Below are positions 1 to 5,851 of a stretch of DNA of 5,916 nucleotides, in pieces. Source of the stretch: an uncultured Lachnospiraceae bacterium (GTDB taxonomy: Bacteria > Bacillota > Clostridia > Lachnospirales > Anaerotignaceae). The number at the start of each line of letters is the position of its first letter. Position 1 is the first letter of the stretch. The stretch covers positions 1 to 5,916 of the forward strand of contig CALWSX010000023.1 of assembly GCA_944384285.1 (NCBI GenBank), in the 5' to 3' direction. A program made the translations under genes and the position numbers. Under the pieces are notes generated by a model. It was not told where the DNA came from, ran no database searches, and saw only the letters and a program-made list of their open reading frames with translations.

Positions 1-1445
1 CCATTATTTGCTGCTGATGAAGCAAATTCATAAAGTATCTGTGAAAGTCCATGATATCCTGGGTTTGTGACACCAGCAAGACCAGATTCTGTACTTACAG
101 CAAGGGCAGAAAATCCAAGAATAAGTAATGGGTGTATAATAATACTTAAAGCCACAAGTTTCATTTCTTTACCTTCGATTTTTTTGCTGAGATATTCAGG
201 TGTACGACCAATCATAAGACCACAAATGAACACTGCAAGTATTACATACATAATCATATTCATAAGACCTACACCTTTTCCTCCAAATACCACATTAAGC
301 ATCATATGAAGAAGAGGAACGAGTCCACCTAGAGGTGTAAGTGTATCATGCATATTATTAACTGTACCTGTTGTGAATGAAGTTGTTGTTGTTGTAAATA
401 GGGCAGATTGTGCAATACCAAATCTCATTTCTTTACCTTCCATACTTCCCATTTCTTGATTAAAACCTAACTGTGAAAGTATTGGATTTCCCTGACTTTC
501 TGCCCAATAACAAAGAGCAATACCAAAAACAAAAAGTATACTCATTGCAACAAATATTGTAAATCCTTCACGTCCAAATAATTTTTCTTTTATATTATCT
601 TTAACTTTATTTTTTCTTGTATCAGATACCATTTTACCAAATGTAATAACACAAGCTGCTGGTAAAATCATCATAGAATAAAGTTCTATAAGATTTGAAA
701 GTATTGTAGGGTTTTCCATAGGTGTTGATGAATTTGCACCAAAGAACCCTCCGCCATTTGTACCAAGATGCTTGATTATTTCCAAAGAGGCAACTGGGCC
801 TGTTGCTATTGTCTGATATGTACCTTCAAGGGTTTTTACTTCAATATTTTCTAAAAGATTTTGTGGTACTCCCTGCCAAACAAGTAAAAGTCCACCGATA
901 ATTGAAAAAGGTATTAAAATTCTTGTTATAATTCTTACAAGGTCACAATAAAAGTTACCCATATTTTCTTTTGTTTTTCCAGCTAGACCTCTTATTAACC
1001 CAACACAAGCAGCATAACCACTACCAGCTGAAACAAACATCATAAAGGTAATTACTATCATCTGTGAAAAATATGATAAACCTGTTTCACCAGAATAATG
1101 TTGAAGATTTGTATTTGTCATAAAACTTATGATTGTATTAAAAGCAAGAGAAGATTCCATATTCTCTATGCCATTTGGATTAAATATAGGAAGACTTTGA
1201 ATACGAAGTATCAAATATCCTATAAGTATCATAACCATATTTGTCATAAAAAGAGCTATTGCATACTCTTTCCAATTCATTTCTTTTTCTTTATTGACAC
1301 CACATACTTTGTATATAGCTTCATCTACCTTATCAAAAATAAAATCTCCTTTTGTTTTCTTGCCAGAAGCTATTTTATACATATAATTTCCAACAGGTAT
1401 AGCAATAATAAGAAAAAGTATTAATGTCACTATAATCTGTATCAT
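1..1445 (-). CDS. kdpA: Potassium-transporting ATPase subunit A (KdpA), partial: C-terminus beyond window
   Basis: KdpA is the membrane subunit that forms the potassium pore of the KdpFABC P-type ATPase. Reading from the ATG at 1445-1443 gives 481 codons before the left edge. Visible family hallmarks are the first pore loop (residues 107-120, with TNTNLQ and YSGE), the second (TNGGGFF at 229-235, followed by ANSSTPMENPT), and the third (around G360, followed by NNMHD and TPLGG). The IGRTPEYL signature lies at 412-419. The fourth loop, SSAANNG, begins at 476 and is cut by the edge. Roughly nine hydrophobic segments are visible. KdpA is normally about 560 residues, so some 75-80 are missing. 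The start is supported by AGGAGG at 1454-1459, 8 bases upstream. The gene lies 23 bases after kdpF in the same operon, and kdpB should follow. Oddity: residue 114 is Leu where E. coli KdpA has Trp, next to the conserved Gln. Family assignment is secure. Confidence 0.98.
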   Translation of the reverse strand, partial: MIQIIVTLILFLIIAIPVGNYMYKIASGKKTKGDFIFDKVDEAIYKVCGVNKEKEMNWKEYAIALFMTNMVMILIGYLILRIQSLPIFNPNGIENMESSLAFNTIISFMTNTNLQHYSGETGLSYFSQMIVITFMMFVSAGSGYAACVGLIRGLAGKTKENMGNFYCDLVRIITRILIPFSIIGGLLLVWQGVPQNLLENIEVKTLEGTYQTIATGPVASLEIIKHLGTNGGGFFGANSSTPMENPTILSNLIELYSMMILPAACVITFGKMVSDTRKNKVKDNIKEKLFGREGFTIFVAMSILFVFGIALCYWAESQGNPILSQLGFNQEMGSMEGKEMRFGIAQSALFTTTTTSFTTGTVNNMHDTLTPLGGLVPLLHMMLNVVFGGKGVGLMNMIMYVILAVFICGLMIGRTPEYLSKKIEGKEMKLVALSIIIHPLLILGFSALAVSTESGLAGVTNPGYHGLSQILYEFASSAANN

Positions 1446-1468
1446 AATTTACTCCTCCTAATTTTTTC

Positions 1469-1546
1469 TTAAAACTTCTCGGGATTTATTAGTGCATATA
1501 TAAGATAAATTATTAATACCAATCCTATTAATCCAAGTGCTATCAT
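1469..1546 (-). CDS. kdpF: KdpF, 25-residue accessory subunit of the Kdp potassium ATPase
   Basis: KdpF is a single-helix membrane peptide that packs against KdpA and stabilises the KdpFABC complex. The reading frame ATG 1546-1544 to TAA 1471-1469 encodes 25 residues, close to the 29 of E. coli KdpF. A hydrophobic helix (residues 2-20, rich in Leu and Ile) is followed by the C-terminal signature YALINPEKF, which closely matches YALINAERF of E. coli KdpF as I recall it. A perfect AGGAGG at 1555-1560 stands 8 bases before the ATG. It lies 18 bases after the preceding small gene and 23 bases before kdpA on the same strand, the usual place for kdpF. It is too short for ordinary ORF thresholds. 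Sequence, position and ribosome binding site agree, so the call is strong. Confidence 0.93.
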   Translation of the reverse strand: MIALGLIGLVLIIYLIYALINPEKF

Positions 1547-1564
1547 AATAATTGCCTCCTACTA

Positions 1565-1663
1565 TTAATCAAAAGAATTAATTTGCTTCTGACACCAATT
1601 TATTAAAAACCTTATGGATACAAAAGAAACCAATAATATTAAAATCATTATTAAATCAGCCAT
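1565..1663 (-). CDS. Small single-helix membrane peptide (32 aa) preceding kdpF
   Basis: ATG 1663-1661 to TAA 1567-1565 encodes 32 residues. The first part (about residues 4-21, MADLIMILILLVSF onward) is one hydrophobic helix. The tail FLINWCQKQINSFD is amphipathic and carries Trp, Cys and Lys, so a membrane anchor with a short cytoplasmic tail is likely. An AAAGGAG Shine-Dalgarno (1676-1682) lies 12 bases upstream, slightly far but with no better start in frame. It is the first gene after the inferred kdp promoter and lies 18 bases before kdpF. From memory, the Clostridium acetobutylicum kdp operon begins with two small hydrophobic peptides (orfZ, orfY) ahead of kdpA, and similar peptides ending in a Trp/Leu-Cys motif precede kdpF elsewhere. 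This gene fits that pattern. Its function is unknown; a role as an extra Kdp subunit or assembly factor is only inference. Confidence 0.72.
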   Translation of the reverse strand: MADLIMILILLVSFVSIRFLINWCQKQINSFD

Positions 1664-1700
1664 ATATAATATCTACTCCTTTTCTTTATTTTGTATGGTA

Positions 1701-1729
1701 AATATAGCATATATATTATGAAAGTGCTG
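1701..1729 (-). promoter_or_regulatory. Candidate promoter of the small-peptide/kdpF/kdpA operon (extended -10, weak -35)
   Basis: On the minus strand the sequence TGCTATATT (1709-1701) matches the extended -10 consensus TGnTATAAT except for one base. The hexamer 17 bases upstream (CAGCAC, 1729-1724) is a poor -35, as expected for a promoter that needs an activator. Transcription would start near 1694-1696, giving a leader of about 30 bases before the first ATG at 1663. It sits between the kdpE terminator and the first small gene, with the KdpE-like site just upstream. An alternative -35, TTAACA at 1733-1728, has a spacing of 21 to this -10 and so is less likely to serve. Confidence 0.55.
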
Positions 1730-1747
1730 TTAACGTTTTTAATATCA

Positions 1748-1764
1748 TGTTAAAATAGTATAAA
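1748..1764 (-). promoter_or_regulatory. Putative KdpE operator
   Basis: The minus strand reads TTTATACTATTTTAACA. As I recall the E. coli KdpE site, TTTATACTTTTTTTACA, 15 of 17 bases agree. It contains two half-sites, TTTATAC (1764-1758) and TTTAACA (1754-1748), exactly 10 bases apart, which suits a response-regulator dimer bound as a direct repeat. With a transcription start near 1694 it covers about -70 to -54, almost the position reported for E. coli (-71 to -55). Binding is inferred, not shown. Confidence 0.62.
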
Positions 1765-1777
1765 TATTTTTTAATAC

Positions 1778-1816
1778 AAAAAAACAGAATACAAAAATAA
1801 ATTTGTAGCCTGTTTT
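1778..1816 (-). terminator. Intrinsic terminator after kdpE
   Basis: Eight bases past the kdpE stop, the minus strand forms a hairpin. AAAACAG (1816-1810) pairs with CTGTTTT (1787-1781), and TACAAA (1807-1802) pairs with TTTGTA (1795-1790). A 2x2 internal mismatch and a TTTATT loop complete it, and the T run continues to 1778. The stem is AT-rich, so it may be leaky. It separates the kdpDE unit from the downstream kdp structural operon. Confidence 0.7.
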
Positions 1817-1823
1817 AGAAAAA

Positions 1824-2522
1824 TCAAACCTTTAACATACGATATCCAACACTAATATGAGTTTGTATATATTGTGGATTGGAAGGGTCTTTTTCTATTT
1901 TCTTTCTTAATGTTGCCATAAACACCCTTAAAGATGGTGTATCAGCTGCAATAACACTTCCCCAAACCTCTTTGAGTATGTAATTATGTGTAAGAACCTT
2001 ACCTGTATTTTTAGCAAGAAGACAAATAAGTTTATATTCAATCGGTGTAAGGTGTACTTCATTTCCATCAACATATACACATCCTGAAGCATAATCGATT
2101 TTAAGACCTCCATTTACATATATACCATTATTTATATCACTTTTTTCCCCTTCGCTATTTTTTCTTCTTAAAGCAACTCTAAGCCTTGCAAGAAATTCAT
2201 CAATACTGAAAGGCTTTGTAATATAATCATCTGCTCCAGCATCAAGAGCATCTACCTTATCTTGGTCCTCAGTTCTTGCACTTACAACAATTATAGGTGT
2301 ATTTGTCCAACTTCTAACCTTATTAATAATCGTTACTCCGTCCATATCTGGAAGTCCAAGGTCTAAAATTATTGCATCTGGATTATAAGAAACAGCATCA
2401 ATAATAGCTTCCGAACCTGTTTTTGCTGTATGATATTGATAATTTTGGGTTTCGAGAGTCGTTTTTATTAAATTGCTTATTGCAGGGTCATCTTCTATAA
2501 TAAGTATTTTTGGTTTATACAT
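1824..2522 (-). CDS. kdpE: Response regulator KdpE (OmpR/PhoB family)
   Basis: KdpE is the cytoplasmic DNA-binding partner of KdpD and activates the kdp structural operon when phosphorylated. The 232-residue product has the normal length. Receiver domain, residues 4-120: acidic pocket E10-D11-D12, phospho-acceptor D54 in IILDLGLPDMDG, switch residue S81 in VVSART, aromatic Y100 and invariant K103 in DYITKPF. Winged-helix DNA-binding domain, about 133-231: LTPIEYKLICLLAKNTGKVL is the OmpR-type segment, with the recognition helix around SLRVFMATLRKKIE and the final hairpin ending in SVGYRM. The start ATG at 2522-2520 has GGAGG at 2532-2536, 9 bases upstream. It overlaps the kdpD stop by 8 bases (2515-2522), so translation is probably coupled. 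The terminator at 1778-1816 follows directly. PhoB-like regulators share this layout, but the KdpD partner makes the assignment safe. Confidence 0.97.
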   Translation of the reverse strand: MYKPKILIIEDDPAISNLIKTTLETQNYQYHTAKTGSEAIIDAVSYNPDAIILDLGLPDMDGVTIINKVRSWTNTPIIVVSARTEDQDKVDALDAGADDYITKPFSIDEFLARLRVALRRKNSEGEKSDINNGIYVNGGLKIDYASGCVYVDGNEVHLTPIEYKLICLLAKNTGKVLTHNYILKEVWGSVIAADTPSLRVFMATLRKKIEKDPSNPQYIQTHISVGYRMLKV

Positions 2523-5211
2523 CTGTATTTACCTCCGCTAATTTTAATGTAAATTCAAATACTGTACCATTAGGAATATTATCATACACATCAATCTTAC
2601 CTTTATGTGCAAGAATTATTGAACGACAAAGTGCAAGTCCAAGCCCAAGCCCTCTCCTACTATCAGCTTTTCCTTGTGACGCTGTATAGAACATATCAAA
2701 AAGATGTTCTTTTGATTGGTCACTTATACCATTACCATTATCACTTATTTTAATAGATACTGTATCCCCAGTACGTTTTGCACTTAAAATTATTACTGAA
2801 CCATCAAATGTATATTTTATAGCATTGTTTACAATATTTATAATAACTTGTATTATAAGCCTTGCGTCCATATATGCCATAATAAATTCATCATCAATAT
2901 CTACTTTTATGATATGATTTACTTTATTCCTATCTATATGTCTAAGTGCTTCTTGGAATACTTCTTCAATAAGTTCTGGCTGTAAATTAATATTCATAGT
3001 ACCATTTTCAATACGAGTAATGGAAAGCAAATTTTCTGTTAAATTTATTAGCCACATTGCGTCATCATATATTCCTGTATAAATTTCATTCTTTTTATTG
3101 TCATCAAAATATTTATTATTTTCCATAAGCATAAGAGCATTCCCACTTATACTTGTAAGAGGTGTTCTTAAATCGTGAGAAATTGCTCTTAAAAGATTAG
3201 CACGTAATTTTTCTTGTTTTGCCTCCGTTTCCATAGCGTATTTTTCATCGCTTATATGTTTCTTTTCAAGAACTATACCACATTCATTTATTATTGCAAT
3301 AGTAAGATTTTTTTCAAAACTATCAAGTAATGGATACTTATCACAAGGTATTCCTATTATACCTAAAACACCACTTGCACCTCTTACTGCAAGATATAGA
3401 CATTTTGCATTAGGCAATGTGTTTGTTGAGGCTCCTGCGTGCTCATTATTTCTAAAAACCCATTCTGCAACACCGTATTCCTCTAATGTTGTATAATCGT
3501 TAATAACATCTTTATCGCTGTTATCAAAAATATTAAACTTTATTTTATTAGATTTAGGAGAAAGACAGTACAAAACAGGTCTGTTTAATAAAAGACTTAC
3601 TTGACCTGCTGTAATATTAAGTATTTCTTCATCAGTTCTACCTTTTTGCAATTTTTTATTTGTGCCAAGTAATATTTCTGTATAATATGCTTTCTTAGCT
3701 GAACGTTTAGCCTGTTTTTTTACCTTTATTGCAAGTGAGCTTGATATAATACTTGACATAAGCATTATAAAAAATGTTATAGGATATGAAGGGTCTATCG
3801 CATTAAATGTAAATTTAGGTTCTGTAAAGAAAAAATTAAATGTAAGAACACCTAAAAGTGAGCTTATTGCACCGTATATCTGACCATTTGTCCATACAGA
3901 AGTTATAAGAACCCCAAGTATATAAACAGTTATAATATTAGCCTCACTTACGTTATATTTTGCAAAAATAAGACATACTAATGTAGTAATAACTAAAACA
4001 ATAATCATCTTACCTATATCAATCCAACTGAATAAAAAAGTTTCCTTTTTAAAACTTATTTTTTTGGGTTTATACAGAGGCTGATTATCAGGTATTATAT
4101 AAATATCAATATTTCCTATACATTCAATAAGTTTGTCTGCAAGAGTTTTTTTATGAAATACAACACCGGTTTTATGATTTGTACGTCCCATTACTATTTT
4201 TGTAACACCACTTATCTTTGCATATTCCGCAATTTGTAAAGCCATATCATCACCGTAAACAGTTGTTATTTCAGCTCCAAGCTGCTCTGCAAGATGTAAA
4301 TTTTTTCTTAATCTTTTTAAATCATCTCCTCGTAATTCTTTTGACTCTGCAGTTTCTACAAAAAGAGCTGTAAATTTACTATGAAAAGCCTCTGCCATAC
4401 GAGCAGCTGTTCTTATAACTCTTTCATTTGATGTTGAACTTGAAATACAAATCAAAATATGCTCTTTTGCTTTTACAGCATTTTCATGACCTTCATTAAC
4501 AGCAGTACGATTAAGACGGTCAGCTGTTCGTCTTAATGCAATTTCTCTCAAAGCAGCAAGATTTTCTTTTGTAAAAAAATTTTCCAAAGCTCTTTGTGCC
4601 TGTGTTTCTTTGTATACTTTGCCCTCCTTAAATCTCTCTATAAGCTCTTCAGGCTCAATATCCACAACAACAACTTTATCAGCAGAATCAAAAACATAAT
4701 CCGGTATTCTTTCATTTACTGCAATACCTGTAATTGACTCAACAAGATCATTTAAAGACTCAATATGTTGAACATTAACAGTCGTGTAAACATCTATTCC
4801 TGCTCTAAGAAGCTCTTTAATATCTTGATATCTTTTTTTATGTCGACTACCTTTTACATTTGTATGTGCAAGTTCATCAACAAGTATAAGTTGAGGGTTT
4901 CTTTCTAATGCCTTATCAATATCAAACTCCTTAAGAGTAATTCCTTTATATTCATATTCTTTTTCAGGAATAATCTCAATACCTTTTAAAAGAGCAAGAG
5001 TTTCCGGACGCTGATGTTTTTCAACATAACCCACAACAACATCAATCCCTTCTTTTTGGGCTTGATGAGCAGCTTTAAGCATAGAATAAGTTTTACCTAC
5101 ACCAGCTGCATATCCGAAAAATATTTTTAAATTTCCCTCTGTACTATTTTTCTTATTTTGCATATTAATTTCTCTAATAAATAATTCCGGGGAAGGTATA
5201 AAATCTTTCAC
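2515..5211 (-). CDS. kdpD: Sensor histidine kinase KdpD
   Basis: KdpD is the membrane-bound sensor of potassium limitation; it autophosphorylates and controls KdpE. The 898-residue product is full length (E. coli about 894). Order of domains: short leader with PSPELFIREI (6-15); KdpD N-terminal nucleotide-binding domain (28-238) with Walker A GYAAGVGKT (33-41) and Walker B-like LILVDELAHTN (108-118); universal-stress-protein domain (251-373); four transmembrane helices (about 399-419, 425-440, 445-462, 477-497); GAF-like domain (about 527-647); histidine kinase with phospho-acceptor H679 in SHDLRTPLTS, N box NNAIKYT (795-801), G1 DNGNG (824-828) and G2 GLGLGLAL (854-861). All key residues are present. 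The start is GTG (5211-5209), chosen because AAGGAGG (5220-5226) lies 8 bases upstream and because E. coli KdpD also carries a PDPDRLLE-like stretch before Walker A; the internal Met17 would lose it. It overlaps kdpE by 8 bases. Confidence 0.97.
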   Translation of the reverse strand: MKDFIPSPELFIREINMQNKKNSTEGNLKIFFGYAAGVGKTYSMLKAAHQAQKEGIDVVVGYVEKHQRPETLALLKGIEIIPEKEYEYKGITLKEFDIDKALERNPQLILVDELAHTNVKGSRHKKRYQDIKELLRAGIDVYTTVNVQHIESLNDLVESITGIAVNERIPDYVFDSADKVVVVDIEPEELIERFKEGKVYKETQAQRALENFFTKENLAALREIALRRTADRLNRTAVNEGHENAVKAKEHILICISSSTSNERVIRTAARMAEAFHSKFTALFVETAESKELRGDDLKRLRKNLHLAEQLGAEITTVYGDDMALQIAEYAKISGVTKIVMGRTNHKTGVVFHKKTLADKLIECIGNIDIYIIPDNQPLYKPKKISFKKETFLFSWIDIGKMIIVLVITTLVCLIFAKYNVSEANIITVYILGVLITSVWTNGQIYGAISSLLGVLTFNFFFTEPKFTFNAIDPSYPITFFIMLMSSIISSSLAIKVKKQAKRSAKKAYYTEILLGTNKKLQKGRTDEEILNITAGQVSLLLNRPVLYCLSPKSNKIKFNIFDNSDKDVINDYTTLEEYGVAEWVFRNNEHAGASTNTLPNAKCLYLAVRGASGVLGIIGIPCDKYPLLDSFEKNLTIAIINECGIVLEKKHISDEKYAMETEAKQEKLRANLLRAISHDLRTPLTSISGNALMLMENNKYFDDNKKNEIYTGIYDDAMWLINLTENLLSITRIENGTMNINLQPELIEEVFQEALRHIDRNKVNHIIKVDIDDEFIMAYMDARLIIQVIINIVNNAIKYTFDGSVIILSAKRTGDTVSIKISDNGNGISDQSKEHLFDMFYTASQGKADSRRGLGLGLALCRSIILAHKGKIDVYDNIPNGTVFEFTLKLAEVNTDV

Positions 5212-5219
5212 TAAATTAA

Positions 5220-5226
5220 CCTCCTT
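5220..5226 (-). promoter_or_regulatory. Ribosome binding site that fixes the GTG start of kdpD
   Basis: The minus strand has AAGGAGG, complementary to the 16S rRNA tail, 8 bases before GTG 5211-5209. No comparable site precedes the downstream Met17 codon, so the GTG start is preferred. Confidence 0.85.
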
Positions 5227-5239
5227 AAATATAAAATAT

Positions 5240-5263
5240 ATTATAATAGTATATTTTATTATA
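5240..5263 (-). promoter_or_regulatory. Possible proximal -10 boxes for kdpDE
   Basis: Two perfect TATAAT hexamers occur on the minus strand at 5245-5240 and 5263-5258, close to the kdpD ribosome binding site. Neither has a convincing -35 box at 16-18 bases. The surrounding DNA is almost entirely A and T, where TATAAT arises easily by chance, so this is a weak alternative to the distal promoter. Confidence 0.2.
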
Positions 5264-5593
5264 TTTATATGAAATTAAAAAAACATAAACTGTATTAAGG
5301 TTATATTAATAAATAGAAAATATACAAACTAAACTTTATAATAATAAACATAAATAATGTGTTTTATATATTAATTCAAACTTAATTTAAATACAATATA
5401 AAAATTTATATTATATTTAAATTACTTAAACTAAATATATTACATTAAATCTTATACGCTTTATACAAAAACAAAAATTGTAGATACACATATTTGCGCT
5501 ACCATAAAATAAATTTTAGATACTTATCCCATCATATAATACAAGTATATAAAAATCACTTATATTAAGTTTTTATTTTATAAAACACAATAT

Positions 5594-5616
5594 AATCACT
5601 TATTATAATAATGATT
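5594..5616. repeat. Dyad symmetry overlapping the candidate -10 box
   Basis: The core TTATTATAATAA (5600-5611) is a perfect 12-base palindrome. It is flanked by AATCA (5594-5598) and TGATT (5612-5616), which are also inverted copies, with one extra C on the left side. It covers the -10 of the candidate distal promoter, a position typical for a repressor operator. Chance is a real alternative in such AT-rich DNA. Confidence 0.35.
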
Positions 5617-5631
5617 TTTATTTTTTGTCAT
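5602..5631 (-). promoter_or_regulatory. Candidate distal promoter for kdpDE
   Basis: The minus strand shows ATGACA (5631-5626, five of six bases of the -35 consensus), an 18-base spacer and a perfect TATAAT (5607-5602). It is the best-spaced sigma-A-type pair I found upstream of kdpD. Transcription would begin near 5595, leaving an unusually long leader. The AT-rich background limits confidence. Confidence 0.4.
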
Positions 5632-5703
5632 AATTTGCGAAATATTTTTTGAAAAACATGCATAAAATAAATTTGTTAAATATTTACATATATTTGAAGA
5701 TAC

Positions 5704-5737
5704 AAAAAAGCGATGTGAATTTAAAATCACATCGCTT
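5704..5737 (-). terminator. Strong intrinsic terminator, minus strand
   Basis: AAGCGATGTGA (5737-5727 on the minus strand) and TCACATCGCTT (5718-5708) form a perfect 11-base-pair stem with an 8-base loop, followed by a run of six T (5709-5704). The GC content stands out from the AT-rich DNA to its left. It must end transcription coming from the right edge, shielding the kdpDE promoter region. Confidence 0.85.
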
Positions 5738-5782
5738 GAAATTGAATTTTTGCCTAATTTTTGCTATGTCATCTATAAAATT

Positions 5783-5804
5783 GGATTTTTAAGCCTAAAA
5801 ATCC
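5783..5804. repeat. Perfect inverted repeat (9-bp arms, 4-base loop)
   Basis: GGATTTTTA (5783-5791) and TAAAAATCC (5796-5804) are exact inverted copies around AGCC. The T run after it on the minus strand is poor (CCAATTTTA begins only after the arm), so it is not an obvious terminator. It lies mostly within the start of duplicated unit B and directly follows the minus-strand hairpin at 5808-5846. Confidence 0.5.
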
Positions 5805-5807
5805 TTT

Positions 5808-5846
5808 AAAAAACCGCTGAAAGCCTTGATTTTACTAGCTTTGCGG
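5808..5846 (-). terminator. Second, imperfect intrinsic terminator, minus strand
   Basis: On the minus strand CCGC-AAAGC (5846-5838) pairs with GCTTT (5824-5820) and GCGG (5817-5814), with a two-base CA bulge and a 13-base loop. Six T (5813-5808) follow. It lies just after two possible stop codons of a frame entering from the right edge (5852 and 5869), so it probably ends that gene. Confidence 0.55.
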
Positions 5847-5851
5847 CTATG

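Larger units (their letters stand above)
5227..5703. other. Gene-free, extremely AT-rich region upstream of kdpD
   Basis: About 475 bases with no reading frame that has both a start signal and recognisable sequence on either strand. The composition is almost entirely A and T, unlike the right-hand 200 bases. It holds a candidate promoter (5602-5631), a dyad over its -10 box, two copies of AATCACTTAT 40 bases apart (5554-5563, 5594-5603) and two near-copies of AAATTnTAGATAC 36 bases apart (5475-5487, 5511-5523). If the distal promoter is used, most of the region is a 5' leader of about 380 bases for kdpDE. I see no compact GC-paired structure of a known riboswitch class. Confidence 0.7.

Noticed and set aside
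67..309. Plus-strand 80-codon open frame
   Set aside because: It lies wholly antisense to kdpA, whose protein is conserved across this stretch; it has no recognisable domain and the sequence constraint is on the other strand.
1098..1424. Plus-strand 108-codon open frame
   Set aside because: Antisense to the N-terminal part of kdpA; rich in Ile, Tyr, Lys and His as expected from an AT-rich shadow frame.
1928..2113. Minus-strand 61-codon open frame
   Set aside because: A shifted frame inside the conserved DNA-binding domain of kdpE.
5461..5505. 14-codon minus-strand frame MVAQICVSTIFVFV in the kdpD leader
   Set aside because: It has no Shine-Dalgarno (upstream sequence is AT only) and no potassium-related or attenuation-type codon pattern; likely chance.
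5475..5603. CRISPR-like repeats
   Set aside because: Only two copies each of two different 10-13-base words, with no uniform repeat length or spacers.
5227..5703. c-di-AMP (ydaO-type) riboswitch controlling kdp genes
   Set aside because: This class regulates potassium genes in Firmicutes, so I looked for its GC-containing conserved segments on the minus strand here and in 1664-1823. None is visible; the leader is nearly all A and T.
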